Shown here piece by piece: positions 37,250 through 47,151 of a stretch of 64,000 bases of DNA. Position 1 is the stretch's first letter. Each line of letters starts with the position of its first letter. This DNA is from Marinobacter sp. CHS3-4 (GTDB lineage Bacteria; Pseudomonadota; Gammaproteobacteria; Pseudomonadales; Oleiphilaceae). The stretch covers positions 1,326,394 through 1,390,393 of the forward strand of contig NZ_JASGBJ010000001.1 of assembly GCF_030053415.1 (NCBI RefSeq). Reading direction: 5' to 3'. The notes beneath the pieces were generated by a model, which saw only the letters and a program-made list of their open reading frames with translations, ran no database searches and had not been told where the DNA came from. A program made the translations under genes and the position numbers.

Positions 37250-38887
37250 TCATACCTTGAATCGGCTTGTCTGCTGTTTCAGCTCGCTGGCGTAACCATC
37301 CAATTTAGAGCTGATGTCATTGATGTTACTTGAACGACGCGAACTTTCCGCAGCCAGCTCGTTGATGTTGACGATGTTACGATTAATTTCCTCAACCACC
37401 TGAGTCTGTTGTTCTGTCGCTGAGGCAACACTGGAATTGACGTCGCTGATGTCATTCATCGACTCAACAATGGCGTTCAGCTCTTTTTCGGCGTCTGCTG
37501 CAAGTTTTTCAGTTTCACCGGCCTGAGTACTGCCGGTTTCCATGACCTCAACGATGTCTGAGACGCCGGTTTGTAGTGCGGTAATCATTCGTTGAATGTC
37601 TTCCGTGGATTGCTGGGTTCGCTGAGCCAAAGTTCTGACTTCATCGGCAACCACGGCAAATCCACGCCCCTGTTCCCCAGCGCGCGCCGCTTCGATGGCT
37701 GCGTTGAGAGCCAGTAAATTGGTCTGCTCCGCCACGCCTCGGATCACATCGAGTACCGATGTGATGTTGTCGGAGTCTTCCGACAGTTTGCGAATAACGT
37801 CAACGGCCTTGGAAATCTGCTCGGCCAGAGTGTGAACCTGCTCAGAAGAGCTATGGATAATTTGGCCACTTTTCTCTGTCGTCTCCTGTGCTTGCGTGGT
37901 TACCTCCGCAGCGCGCGAGGCGTTGCCAGCAACTTCTTCGATCGCACTCTGCATCTCATTGATGGCGGTGGCGACCATCGAAATGAGATCGGTCTGACGA
38001 CTGACGCCATCCGTGTTGTCCCTGGACGCTCTTGCCAGTTCACTGGCTTCGTTTCCGAGATCCTCACTCAGTTTTTGAATACGGCCGACCATGTTTTGGA
38101 GGTTTTCCAACACTTTGTTGAAGCTGTCAGCCAGCGCCCCAAGATCATCGTTGGTGTCCACCGGCACTCTCTGAGTCAGGTCACCTTCGCCCTGGGCAAT
38201 GTTGTCCAACTGGTCTTTCAGTTGCCCGACTGAGCCAACAATCATGCGCAGGAAAATAACGAACAGTGCAATACAGACCGCGACTGTCGCAATGCTGGTG
38301 ATCATGATAAGCAGGGAGCGGCTCGAGGCTTCTTCGGCAGCATGAGCAGCAGAGATCTTGGCCTGATCATCGGCATGGGAGCCTATAACATCGTAGTAGT
38401 TTCTTAGCTCGCCGAAGGCGGTGCGGCCCTCGCCCATCTGTACGGCCTGCGCCGCCAGTTTTGATCGTTCGTCTGCGTGATCCATGGCTAGTTTTGCGGC
38501 ATCTGTCCAGCGCTTGAAGGCGGCCTCGAAACCTTCAGCTTTGTCCGCCAACTCAGTGCCTTTGAGCCTTCCCAAAGCAGATTTCATTCGGTCGTACGCC
38601 TGCTTGGTATTTTCATCAAAAGACGCCCGGTACTCGTCGGATTCTCTACCCAGGAGTGCGGCCTCAACAGCAGAATTCTGCGCTACGAGGGCCTGGTAAA
38701 GGTCCCGATCCCCGTTGAGTACTTCGCTAATGGCAGGCAGAGCGTTGTCAGCGATGTCATTCGTGTCCGCAACAAGATTACGGAATGTCATGGCGCTGAC
38801 AATTCCGATGACGATCAGTGCGATTGCCGACAGGGCAAAGGGGAGACAGATTTTGGTCCGTAGACCTAATTTCTTGTTTAAATTCAT
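37250..38887 (-). CDS. Methyl-accepting chemotaxis protein
   Basis: The 545-residue receptor has a first membrane helix at residues 13-33, a periplasmic helical domain of about 155 residues (a four-helix-bundle type, with many Ala/Glu heptads), a second helix at 192-215, a HAMP domain (about 216-268), and a long cytoplasmic coiled coil. The signalling tip EQTNLLALNAAIEAARAGEQ plus GRGFAVVADEVRTLA is intact and would contact CheA and CheW. There is no C-terminal CheR-binding pentapeptide. The ligand is unknown. It is transcribed alone. Confidence 0.95.
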   Translation of the reverse strand: MNLNKKLGLRTKICLPFALSAIALIVIGIVSAMTFRNLVADTNDIADNALPAISEVLNGDRDLYQALVAQNSAVEAALLGRESDEYRASFDENTKQAYDRMKSALGRLKGTELADKAEGFEAAFKRWTDAAKLAMDHADERSKLAAQAVQMGEGRTAFGELRNYYDVIGSHADDQAKISAAHAAEEASSRSLLIMITSIATVAVCIALFVIFLRMIVGSVGQLKDQLDNIAQGEGDLTQRVPVDTNDDLGALADSFNKVLENLQNMVGRIQKLSEDLGNEASELARASRDNTDGVSRQTDLISMVATAINEMQSAIEEVAGNASRAAEVTTQAQETTEKSGQIIHSSSEQVHTLAEQISKAVDVIRKLSEDSDNITSVLDVIRGVAEQTNLLALNAAIEAARAGEQGRGFAVVADEVRTLAQRTQQSTEDIQRMITALQTGVSDIVEVMETGSTQAGETEKLAADAEKELNAIVESMNDISDVNSSVASATEQQTQVVEEINRNIVNINELAAESSRRSSNINDISSKLDGYASELKQQTSRFKV

Positions 38888-38951
38888 GCAAGAGCCCTCA
38901 TGAGGGTGCGTGAAGCCGGACTCTTACAGCATAGCAATGGGATGGCTTAAG

Positions 38952-39200
38952 TCACGTTTTAAGGTTTTCCGCGTCATTTTCGCGCTCAGACTGACAGTGA
39001 CGACACAGATGGCGTTGCCGCCAGAACTGGGCAAAGAAAATGACCAGCCCAATCACTGAGACGGCCCAGACGTAGGCGTCGGCCAGCTGAAATGACCCGC
39101 TGATTGCAAACTCTATGAGTAGCATCAGGGCAAGTGCCAGAGAGGCATTGATCGTCGCCGTCAACAAGGCTTGGCCACAGGCTTTCAGGTCCGGTGTCAT
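38952..39200 (-). CDS. Small membrane protein with C-terminal CxxC, unknown function
   Basis: I do not recognise a family. The frame extends to 39485, but that part overlaps parC on the other strand and looks non-coding. The ATG at 39200 has GGAG four bases upstream and gives 82 residues. Two hydrophobic helices lie at about residues 13-33 and 40-59, followed by RQRHLCRHCQSERENDAE, a CxxC pair in a basic and acidic tail that could bind a metal or take part in thiol chemistry. It is divergent from parC and 64 bases upstream of the chemoreceptor, so it could be cotranscribed with the latter. Confidence 0.6.
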   Translation of the reverse strand: MTPDLKACGQALLTATINASLALALMLLIEFAISGSFQLADAYVWAVSVIGLVIFFAQFWRQRHLCRHCQSERENDAENLKT

Positions 39201-39314
39201 AACGCTCCGTTGTTGTTCATCAACAATGAGTCGGTGTGTGAGTGTCATTGAGAATACGGGTGGGTGTTTATGTGCTCCATTCGGGAATTCCGCTATTGGA
39301 ATGGCCAGAGGGTG

Positions 39315-39344
39315 TTGGTGTATCCGCGCCAGCCTCCATATAAT
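39315..39344 (+). promoter_or_regulatory. Predicted parC promoter
   Basis: TTGGTG (39315-39320), an 18-base spacer and a perfect TATAAT (39339-39344), 32 bases upstream of the parC ATG. Confidence 0.5.
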
Positions 39345-39376
39345 GGGCGCTTTTCTGACGGCGAAAAGGGGCATGC

Positions 39377-41707
39377 ATGCCAGAGTTCCAGACGACGGAT
39401 GAAGGTTTTGAGCGGGTCTCGCTGAGGGACTACACGGAAAAAGCGTACCTTGATTACTCCATGTACGTGATTCTCGATAGGGCACTGCCGAACATCGGTG
39501 ACGGCCTAAAGCCCGTTCAGCGTCGAATCGTCTACGCCATGTCTGAACTTGGTCTGAAATCCACGTCCAAGTACAAGAAATCCGCGCGCACCGTCGGTGA
39601 CGTGCTGGGTAAGTTCCATCCCCACGGCGACAGCGCCTGCTATGAGGCCATGGTGCTGATGGCGCAGCCGTTCTCCTATCGTTATCCGCTGGTCGATGGA
39701 CAGGGCAACTGGGGTGCGCCAGACGACCCCAAATCCTTTGCCGCCATGCGTTACACCGAGTCGCGCCTGGCCCGTTTCTCGGAGGTTCTGCTGCGGGAGC
39801 TCGGGCAGGGCACGGTGGACTGGGTGCCCAACTTTGACGGGACGATGAATGAACCGGCGGTTCTGCCGGCTCGGTTGCCGCACGTGTTGCTCAATGGCAC
39901 CACGGGGATCGCCGTGGGTATGGCTACAGACATTCCACCACATAATGCCCGGGAAATTGCGGCTGCCTGCGTTCGTCTTCTGGACCAGCCAGACGCCTCC
40001 GTTGACGATTTGTGTGAGCACGTGAAGGGGCCGGATTTTCCCACCGAAGCAGAGGTTATTACCCCGCGCAAAGACATCCGTCAGATGTATGAGACTGGGC
40101 GTGGCTCTCTGAGAATGCGCGCACGTTGGATAAACGAGGGCGGCGAGATTGTTGTGACCGATCTACCTCACCAGGCATCTGGCAACCGGGTGCTGGAACA
40201 GATTGCCCAGCAGATGCAGGCCAAGAAGCTGCCCATGGTGGCCGACCTGCGTGATGAATCGGACCACGAAAATCCCACGCGCCTGGTGATTGTTCCGCGG
40301 TCGAACCGTGTGGACCACGACGGTTTGATGGCCCATCTGTTTGCCAGCACGGATCTTGAGAAAACCTATCGCGTGAACATCAACGTGATCGGAAATGACG
40401 GGCGGCCCGGCGTGAAAGGTTTGCAGACACTGCTGACCGAGTGGTTGGAGTTCCGGCGAACGACCGTCACCCGTCGTCTTCAGCACAGACTGGATAAGGT
40501 GCTGGCGCGTCTGCATATCCTCGAGGGTTTGCTGGTTGCGTATCTCAATATCGACGAAGTGATCGCCATCATTCGTTATGAGGACAAGCCCAAAGAGGCA
40601 TTGATTGCGAAATTTGGCCTGACTGAAGAACAGGCTGAAGCCATCCTCGAGCTGAAATTGCGCCACCTGGCGAAGCTGGAGGAAATGAAGATCCGCGGCG
40701 AGCAGGACGAACTGTCTGCCGAGCGCGATGAGCTTCAATCCATTCTTGGCTCTGAGGATCGCCTGAGAGAGCTGATCAAATCGGAACTGATCGAAGACGC
40801 CGAAACCTACGGTGATGAGCGCCGATCGCCGATCGTTGAGCGGGAAGAAGCCCGCGCCTTCAGCGAAACCGAACTGGTGTCCAATGACCCGGTCACCGTT
40901 GTACTGTCTGAAAAGGGCTGGGTGCGCGCTGCCAAGGGGCACGACATTCAACCGGAAGGACTCAGCTACAAGGCGGGTGACAAGTTTGCCATGGCCGCCA
41001 AAGGGCGGAATAACCAGCAGGCGGTCTTCCTGGATTCCACCGGCCGTGCCTATTCTCTGGTTGCGCACTCTTTGCCGTCTGCACGGGGGCAAGGCGAGCC
41101 ACTCAGTGGCCGCATCAACCCGCCCTCTGGCGCCACCTTCTCTGGGCTCCTGATGGGCGAGCCGCGGCAGAAAGTTCTGCTGGTGACGGATGGCGGTTAC
41201 GGTTTCGTGACCTCGCTCGGCGATATGATCAGCAAGAACAAGAACGGTAAAGCGGTGGTGTCTGTGCCAAAAGGCGCGAGAATCATGACGCCGGTTCCGG
41301 TCCCAAAGTCCTCGGAAACCTTGTACCTGGGTGCCATATCCAACGAGGGCCGGATGCTGGTGTTCCCGCTCAGCGAGCTGCCTGAATTGGCAAAAGGCAA
41401 GGGTAACAAAATCATCAGCATTCCTTCCGCGCGGGTTCAGAATCGGGAAGAGTTCGTTGTGGCAGCCGCTGTGTTTGCTGCGGACGATCAACTGGAGATC
41501 TGGGCCGGGAAGCGCAAAATGGGGCTTCAGTTCAGTGACCTGGAGCACTATCTGGGTGAACGTGGCCGTCGCGGGCACAAGCTGCCCCGGGGGTTGCAGC
41601 GAGTTGACGGCATCGAGGTGATCCAGTCAGCCAGCAATGTTGCCGCCCAGGAGGTCGATCAGGCGTCTGATCAATCGTCAGAAAAGGAGCAGTCAGAGCG
41701 TGAGTGA
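39377..41707 (+). CDS. parC: DNA topoisomerase IV subunit A
   Basis: ParC is the breakage-reunion subunit of topoisomerase IV. In 776 residues it carries the winged-helix domain with active Tyr126 (AAMRYTESR), the tower and coiled-coil gate, and a C-terminal beta-pinwheel. The quinolone-determining region reads [15 protein letters not shown], with Ser86 and Glu90 at the positions of E. coli Ser80 and Glu84, the usual sensitive type. AAGGGG lies five bases before the ATG. A perfect TATAAT lies upstream. Its last eight bases overlap the GTG start of serB, so the two are translationally linked. Confidence 0.97.
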   Translation: MPEFQTTDEGFERVSLRDYTEKAYLDYSMYVILDRALPNIGDGLKPVQRRIVYAMSELGLKSTSKYKKSARTVGDVLGKFHPHGDSACYEAMVLMAQPFSYRYPLVDGQGNWGAPDDPKSFAAMRYTESRLARFSEVLLRELGQGTVDWVPNFDGTMNEPAVLPARLPHVLLNGTTGIAVGMATDIPPHNAREIAAACVRLLDQPDASVDDLCEHVKGPDFPTEAEVITPRKDIRQMYETGRGSLRMRARWINEGGEIVVTDLPHQASGNRVLEQIAQQMQAKKLPMVADLRDESDHENPTRLVIVPRSNRVDHDGLMAHLFASTDLEKTYRVNINVIGNDGRPGVKGLQTLLTEWLEFRRTTVTRRLQHRLDKVLARLHILEGLLVAYLNIDEVIAIIRYEDKPKEALIAKFGLTEEQAEAILELKLRHLAKLEEMKIRGEQDELSAERDELQSILGSEDRLRELIKSELIEDAETYGDERRSPIVEREEARAFSETELVSNDPVTVVLSEKGWVRAAKGHDIQPEGLSYKAGDKFAMAAKGRNNQQAVFLDSTGRAYSLVAHSLPSARGQGEPLSGRINPPSGATFSGLLMGEPRQKVLLVTDGGYGFVTSLGDMISKNKNGKAVVSVPKGARIMTPVPVPKSSETLYLGAISNEGRMLVFPLSELPELAKGKGNKIISIPSARVQNREEFVVAAAVFAADDQLEIWAGKRKMGLQFSDLEHYLGERGRRGHKLPRGLQRVDGIEVIQSASNVAAQEVDQASDQSSEKEQSERE

Positions 41708-42920
41708 ACTGGTACTGATCAACGTTTCTGGCCGCGACAAGCCCGGGCTGACCTCCGAGATCACCGGCATTATGGGGCAGTACGACGTCCGTATTCTGGA
41801 TATAGGTCAGGCTGTGATACACGATCACCTGACCTGGGGCATCTTGATTGAGATTCCCGATGCGTCAAAATCGTCCCCGGTTATTCGTGACCTGCTGTTC
41901 CGATTGCACTCCCTGGACCTTCAGGTACGGTTTGCGCCCATCACCATGGAGGAATACCAGCAGTGGGCTGAGGGTCGTAATCGCGCCTGCTACATCGTCA
42001 CGTTGCTCTCCAGAGACATCAAGGCAGAGCAGATCGCCCGAGTGTCTGCAATTACCGCCCGGCACGGCCTGAACATTGACAACATCACACGCCTGTCTGC
42101 CCGGCCTTCGCTGAATCAGGCGGACAACCGGTTGGCGTGTGTGGAATTCTCAGTGCGGGGAACGCCCTCGGATCTGGAAGAGCTGCGAGCGGATTTTCTT
42201 CATATTGCCGGTGAAATGAATGTAGACATCGCCTTCCAGGAGGATTCTATATTCCGCCGTAACCGAAGGCTGGTGGTGTTTGACATGGATTCCACCCTGA
42301 TTGACGCCGAAGTCATCGACGAACTGGCGTTGGAAGCAGGGGTGGGCGATCAGGTGGCGGAAATCACTGAACGAGCCATGCAGGGCGAGTTGGATTTCAG
42401 CGAGAGCTTTGCCGAGCGTCTGGCGCTGCTGCAAGGCCTGGATGAGTCTGTGCTTGAACGTATCGCGGAGCGCCTCAACCTCACGGAAGGTGCGGAGCAC
42501 CTGATTCGCAGCTTGAAATCCCTGGGCTACCGCACCGCCATACTGTCGGGTGGCTTCACCTATTTTGCACGTCATTTGCAGCGCAAGCTGGGCATAGATT
42601 ACGTCTATGCGAACGAGCTTGAGATAGACAACGGCAAGGTGACCGGCCGAGTCGCAGGGCAAATCGTTGACGGTAACCGGAAAGCGGAATTGTTACTCGA
42701 AATTGCCGAGAAAGAGCACATTTCCCGGGAGCAGGTCATTGCGGTCGGCGATGGGGCCAACGACCTGCCAATGCTGAGCCAGGCCGGATTGGGCGTCGCG
42801 TTCAGGGCGAAGCCATTGGTCAAGGAGTCTGCACGGCATTCCATTTCCACACTGGGGCTGGATGCCATTCTGTATCTGATTGGATTCAGGGAGAGTGATA
42901 GCCGTCAGGTGGGCCTTTAA
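41700..42920 (+). CDS. serB: Phosphoserine phosphatase with N-terminal ACT domains
   Basis: SerB carries out the last step of serine synthesis, phosphoserine to serine. Residues about 1-180 hold two ACT-like domains ([40 protein letters not shown]), as in Pseudomonas SerB. Residues 190-400 form the HAD phosphatase with nucleophile motif [10 protein letters not shown], the ILSGGF Ser motif, and [14 protein letters not shown]. The start is GTG at 41700, inside the last codons of parC, with AAGGAG ten bases upstream. That gives 406 residues, close to the Pseudomonas length. A longer frame to 41637 would add 21 residues without homology and is rejected. Confidence 0.95.
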   Translation: MSELVLINVSGRDKPGLTSEITGIMGQYDVRILDIGQAVIHDHLTWGILIEIPDASKSSPVIRDLLFRLHSLDLQVRFAPITMEEYQQWAEGRNRACYIVTLLSRDIKAEQIARVSAITARHGLNIDNITRLSARPSLNQADNRLACVEFSVRGTPSDLEELRADFLHIAGEMNVDIAFQEDSIFRRNRRLVVFDMDSTLIDAEVIDELALEAGVGDQVAEITERAMQGELDFSESFAERLALLQGLDESVLERIAERLNLTEGAEHLIRSLKSLGYRTAILSGGFTYFARHLQRKLGIDYVYANELEIDNGKVTGRVAGQIVDGNRKAELLLEIAEKEHISREQVIAVGDGANDLPMLSQAGLGVAFRAKPLVKESARHSISTLGLDAILYLIGFRESDSRQVGL

Positions 42921-42930
42921 CGGCCCCCTG
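42906..42930. terminator. Hairpin at the serB/fimX-like convergent junction
   Basis: CAGGTGGGCC, loop TTTAAC, GGCCCCCTG: nearly complete pairing with one bulge, covering the serB stop codon. It lies between convergent genes 27 bases apart. No T-run follows. Confidence 0.35.
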
Positions 42931-42947
42931 ATGGAAGGCTCACGGCT

Positions 42948-45035
42948 TCAGTGGTCGCCGAAATCGTAGTTCATTTCCGGTACCGGGGCTTGCAGATAAT
43001 AGCCCTGAATGTAGTTCACGCCGGCCTGCCATAGCGTGGCTAGCACGCCAGCGTTCTCAACCAATGGCACGATGGTGAGCTTACCTGCGCTCTGCAGGCT
43101 TTTGACCATCTCGTTGACTTCGTCCTTGGCTTCGCTCTTCTTCTGGATTTCTTCGGTGAACGATCCGTCGATCTTCACGTAATCCACGTCAATGTGCTTC
43201 AAGGTATTGAAGGGGTTCAGCGCGCAGCCAAACTGCGCAATAGATACCTTGCAGTGCAGCTCGTGAACCGCTTTGGCGAATTCTTTGGCCTGCTTCATGA
43301 AGTTGTTGGCGTCGCCTTCACGAATCTGGAAGATCAGTGAATCGCCGGGCAATCGCGCTGCTTTGAGGGCCACGCTCAACCATGGCGTAAACGTTTTGTC
43401 TTCCAGTGTTTCGGCAGTGACGTTCAGGAACAAACGGGTGTCATGTCCGCGCGATCGATGGCTGGACAGCTGTTTAATGGTCTGGAGAATCACCCAGCGG
43501 TCGATCTTGATGGCCATGTCAGATGGGCCGACCGGAGGCAGGAAGTCGTAAGGTGAGACCTCGTTTTCTTCCTTGTCGAGCATTCGAACAAAGGCTTCGT
43601 AATGCTCTTCGCCTTCGCCCCGCAAATTGATGATCGGCTGGAACAACAGGCGGAAACGATTGTCGTCCAGCGCTTTCTGGATGGCATCAGCAGAGTTGCT
43701 CTCGTCCAGCGTCTCGTAGTCGGCCGGATTATAGACCAGTACACCGTTGCCGCTTTCATGACCCTCTTTCTTCTTGAGATCGGCAGAGGCGGTGTGCGCA
43801 CGGCCCATCAGGTCCGGCGCCTTGGGTGCGTTTTCGGTGATGGCTGCAACGCCAATGCTGAGCGTGATCTGCACGGTGCGTCCGCTGATCTCGAAGAGGT
43901 GGTCTTCAACCTTTTTACAGATGGTTTCGCACAGCTCTGCCATGGTTTTTTCTGGGCACGGATGGGCAAGCAGGCAGAACGCGTCGTCACTTAGCCGCGC
44001 AAGCGTGAAGTTTTCGGGTGTGTGTTCGCCCAGGATATTTGCCAGATCGCCCAGCACAAGGTCGGCACCGGCTATGCCGACCTGGCTCTTCATCGCCATG
44101 AAACCATCAATGGAGATGTAGGCCAGTGCACCCGTTTCGTTGTCTTTGCCTGCCTTGGCGATGGCCTGTCCCAGCGCATCCATAAGATACTGGCGGTTGT
44201 ACAGGCCGGTCAGCAGATCCTGACTGCTGATCTGGCGCAACTTCTCTTCCAGTTCCGCATCGTTGTGCTCTGGCTGCAGCACAATCTGGGTACAGAGTTC
44301 GCCGTCGTAGGTTGCCGCAGATACCGTCATGTTGACGTTCAGTTCCTGATCGTCGCTTCTGCGAGCAACGCAAGCCAGCGTCTTGCTTTCTTCGTCATCG
44401 CTGGCGAAGGCCTTCATGAATTCCTTGTACTTGTCTGCGCTTTCGGACGTCAGTGTGTCCAGAACAGGAATACAGATGAGGTCGTCAATATCGTCGTAGC
44501 CGAGGAACTCCATGTACGACTGGTTGGCATAGATGTGCATGCCGTCGTTAATGTAGGCGATGGCATCTTTGGAGCTTTCCAGCAGCAGCTGGCATCGCTG
44601 CTCGGATTCACGCAGATGGGACTCCAGAGTTCTTCGGCGACGGCGATCTTCCAGTGCCGCCAGCTCCCGATTGACCACCAGAACCAGTTGATCGGTGTTT
44701 TCGAAGGGCACAGTGTCCTGGCCGCCCGCCTTCATGATCTCAACAGCGCGTTCGTGGCCGAATTCGTGGGTAAGCAGGACGAATGGTATGTCCTTGTCCA
44801 TGCGGCGAATCATGGCCAGTGCGCCATCCGGACCAAATTCCTGCTCAACATCGTCCCGCGCCAGAAGCAGATCCCATTGACCGGCTTTCAGCGTCTCCTC
44901 GAGGTCTTCTTCGGATGTGATGCGGTGTGCGCGGGTTGCCTTGCCCGAATTTCTAAGCAGGCTGACCATGGATTCCGCGTCGTTTTGCGAAGGGTCGAGT
45001 ATGAGCAGATGTACGGTGGTCTTTTTCTTCTGCAT
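42948..45035 (-). CDS. fimX: FimX-like c-di-GMP effector (REC-PAS-GGDEF-EAL, degenerate)
   Basis: The 695-residue protein has the order and length of P. aeruginosa FimX, which binds c-di-GMP and controls type IV pilus assembly at the cell pole. A REC-like domain (1-125) seems to have Arg60 where the phosphoacceptor Asp should be. A PAS domain spans about 140-255. The GGDEF domain (about 265-430) has SDDAF (349-353) instead of GGDEF. The EAL domain (450-690) has EAF at 480-482, AQFG at 600-603 instead of DDFG, and VEN at 659-661 instead of EGVE. All enzymatic motifs are thus broken, so it is predicted to bind and not turn over c-di-GMP. It lies between serB and a PilZ-like gene, as in Pseudomonas. 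Confidence 0.9.
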   Translation of the reverse strand: MQKKKTTVHLLILDPSQNDAESMVSLLRNSGKATRAHRITSEEDLEETLKAGQWDLLLARDDVEQEFGPDGALAMIRRMDKDIPFVLLTHEFGHERAVEIMKAGGQDTVPFENTDQLVLVVNRELAALEDRRRRRTLESHLRESEQRCQLLLESSKDAIAYINDGMHIYANQSYMEFLGYDDIDDLICIPVLDTLTSESADKYKEFMKAFASDDEESKTLACVARRSDDQELNVNMTVSAATYDGELCTQIVLQPEHNDAELEEKLRQISSQDLLTGLYNRQYLMDALGQAIAKAGKDNETGALAYISIDGFMAMKSQVGIAGADLVLGDLANILGEHTPENFTLARLSDDAFCLLAHPCPEKTMAELCETICKKVEDHLFEISGRTVQITLSIGVAAITENAPKAPDLMGRAHTASADLKKKEGHESGNGVLVYNPADYETLDESNSADAIQKALDDNRFRLLFQPIINLRGEGEEHYEAFVRMLDKEENEVSPYDFLPPVGPSDMAIKIDRWVILQTIKQLSSHRSRGHDTRLFLNVTAETLEDKTFTPWLSVALKAARLPGDSLIFQIREGDANNFMKQAKEFAKAVHELHCKVSIAQFGCALNPFNTLKHIDVDYVKIDGSFTEEIQKKSEAKDEVNEMVKSLQSAGKLTIVPLVENAGVLATLWQAGVNYIQGYYLQAPVPEMNYDFGDH

Positions 45036-45200
45036 TCGTCAGATGTCTCGCAGTACTCGTTGGCTTGGCCGGTCGTGCATACGATGCTGAATCAAAATAG
45101 GGGGTTGCCGGCGAATCACTAACGCTGAATGATGCAGTGCTTACCCGTCAATAACAACCCTTGAAACCGGGTTCAATCGTCTGTTTCGGCCTGCGAAGTG

Positions 45201-47015
45201 TCAGAGCGAAGGCCAAAGCGAGTCGAACTCATCCTCACTGGTGCCAGAAGAGGACTGCGGTCCCTGAACGGGTGAGCTTCCCGCATTTTGCAGCTTCAGC
45301 TCGAACTGGCTGATACTGCCAGTCGCACTGACTTTCCGGGACAGTGTGCCTTGATCTTCACGTCCATCGTACAGCATGGAGATTCGGCTGCCAGATTGAA
45401 AGGGCAACCTTGGCGTAATCAGAGTTGCCGCCTGGTTGACCACGCTGATCTCAGGCAGTAAAAGGCCTCGCAGGTATTCGCTGCTGTTACCCACTTTCTG
45501 AATCAAACGAACGCCGCAAGGCGCAGCACTGGGCGCAAGCAGTTCAATGCCGATTTGCGTGCCCTGATTACGAACCTGGCGAATCCAGCGCACCACGGCA
45601 ATGCTCCAGGGGTGGTTGGATTGCTCACGGACACCCAGAACCTCACCCGCTTGCAGTGACGTTGGTACGCTGGTTTCCCAGGTGACGCAGTAGCCACCCG
45701 GGCTGGTGTTGATCAGAAGGGCATGATGGGATTTGGGCTGGGATCCACTGCTGGCACTGTCCGGTTTGGCTCCGATGCTGTTGCGAAAATTGATCGGTGT
45801 GTCGGCCGATTGAGTCAGCTCGTCACTGGGCCCCGCATCGTGCGCGCCAGCCCAGGCATCTTCCCGCTGTCGCGACTTGCGCAGGAACATGTTGCCGTCG
45901 GGCTCGTCCTGAGTAGCCAGTTCGTTGTTTCCGCTAACGAATTGGTTGAAGGTCTTGCCACCCGATACGTAATAGTGAGTCGCGGTCAGCCCAACACAGA
46001 TTTCCAGCGTGCCCTGGCTGGCAATCCGATTGAAGTTACGCTTGGCAAGAATGCCCAGTGCCTGACTCAAATGAGTGAGCAGAGTGTTGCTCACAGAGGT
46101 TGGCAGTCGCAGGGGAGAGTCTGCTTCGCTTGAATGGCTTCTGGCGTGCAGAACTTCACTGATTTCTGCCGACAGATTGCGAGTGTCGAAGTTCAGACTC
46201 TCGTGGCCGGGCGTATGATCAAGAAGGCTTCGGTAAATCGGTGAGCTGTCGCGTTCAAGATTCACCACGAACAGGCTGTCGTCAGGTGCCTCTGGGCCAA
46301 TTTCAACCTGGTCTGTGCAGGTTTCGAACAGGTTGTAGACCAGGGCAAGTTCGGACTGTCTCAGTTGGTTTGGCCTGGCGCAACCGAGTAAAAGAAGACG
46401 TTTGTAGGCGTCCTCGACGGTGCTGCTGCGTCGCTGCGTAAGATTGTCGTCATCGACCGAATGGCCGTGCAGCTTGTTCCGCAAGGCAAACCGAAACATA
46501 CGGTGGCATTCCAGCCAGCTCCGGGATGGGCTGGGGCAATACAGTTGATGAGAGCGAAGGACAGTCGATGCCAGTTCTGAAATGGCACGATGAGCCGCAG
46601 TGGCGATGGCTTTTTTGTTTTTGTCCACGCCCCCATTGTCCATGCACTCCATAATGCAGAGCTTGTAACCAGAGGCGCAGTGCAGCTGGAGTGCCTGGGA
46701 AAGATTGGCAATTTTCCGTTGTTTCTCCGGAAGCGCAATGGACAGCCCCAGATAGTGCCGCGAAAGCTCTTCGCAGACAAAATGGATCTTTGGGCGAATC
46801 AGTTCCAGATACTGGAGGCGCTGGCTGTGTGACGCGAACAGCTGGTTCAGCTCAATGATGGCGTGATAAAGCTGGCGCGACGCTTCACCGATGTTGGCCA
46901 TCGGTAATTGATTGACCCAGTCCTTGAACGCTTTTGGCGTTGTCTCGCAAAAGGACAGACTCGCTGTTTTCTGTTCAGGTACATCCAGATCCGGTTTCAG
47001 AGTCTTACCATCCAT
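45201..47015 (-). CDS. Large protein with C-terminal PilZ-like domain
   Basis: The 604-residue cytoplasmic protein has no signal peptide or membrane helix. The N-terminal 370 residues are mainly helical and of no family I can name with confidence. A low-complexity Ser/Asp linker spans about 375-430. The C-terminal part (about 435-570) looks PilZ-like: LLINTSPGGYCVTWE resembles the DxSxxG core, and VVRWIRQVRNQGTQIGIELL resembles the following strands. The usual RxxxR c-di-GMP motif is not clear (candidate RSRSRE is absent), so binding needs proof. It lies 165 bases upstream of the FimX-like gene in the same direction and probably works in the same c-di-GMP and motility circuit. A weak hairpin (45156-45173) is in the spacer. 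Confidence 0.7.
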   Translation of the reverse strand: MDGKTLKPDLDVPEQKTASLSFCETTPKAFKDWVNQLPMANIGEASRQLYHAIIELNQLFASHSQRLQYLELIRPKIHFVCEELSRHYLGLSIALPEKQRKIANLSQALQLHCASGYKLCIMECMDNGGVDKNKKAIATAAHRAISELASTVLRSHQLYCPSPSRSWLECHRMFRFALRNKLHGHSVDDDNLTQRRSSTVEDAYKRLLLLGCARPNQLRQSELALVYNLFETCTDQVEIGPEAPDDSLFVVNLERDSSPIYRSLLDHTPGHESLNFDTRNLSAEISEVLHARSHSSEADSPLRLPTSVSNTLLTHLSQALGILAKRNFNRIASQGTLEICVGLTATHYYVSGGKTFNQFVSGNNELATQDEPDGNMFLRKSRQREDAWAGAHDAGPSDELTQSADTPINFRNSIGAKPDSASSGSQPKSHHALLINTSPGGYCVTWETSVPTSLQAGEVLGVREQSNHPWSIAVVRWIRQVRNQGTQIGIELLAPSAAPCGVRLIQKVGNSSEYLRGLLLPEISVVNQAATLITPRLPFQSGSRISMLYDGREDQGTLSRKVSATGSISQFELKLQNAGSSPVQGPQSSSGTSEDEFDSLWPSL

Positions 47016-47151
47016 TCAATCACGCCAACTCGGTGTTTTTTCTAGTTATACGATGCATCACATTAAAATAGCAAACGCTGGGCAAAAAGCGAGTGATGTC
47101 CAAGTTGACAATGTTTAACAACCGATCAGGTTTGACTCATCGTCAATCCGA

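Noticed and set aside
40163..41578. 471-codon open frame antisense to parC
   Set aside because: It lies wholly inside parC on the opposite strand, has shadow-type composition and no recognisable motif; long antisense frames are expected in GC-rich genes.
45156..45173. AACCC/GGGTT hairpin as terminator of the PilZ-like gene
   Set aside because: Only five pairs with an eight-base loop and no proper T-run; the next gene in the same direction follows soon after.
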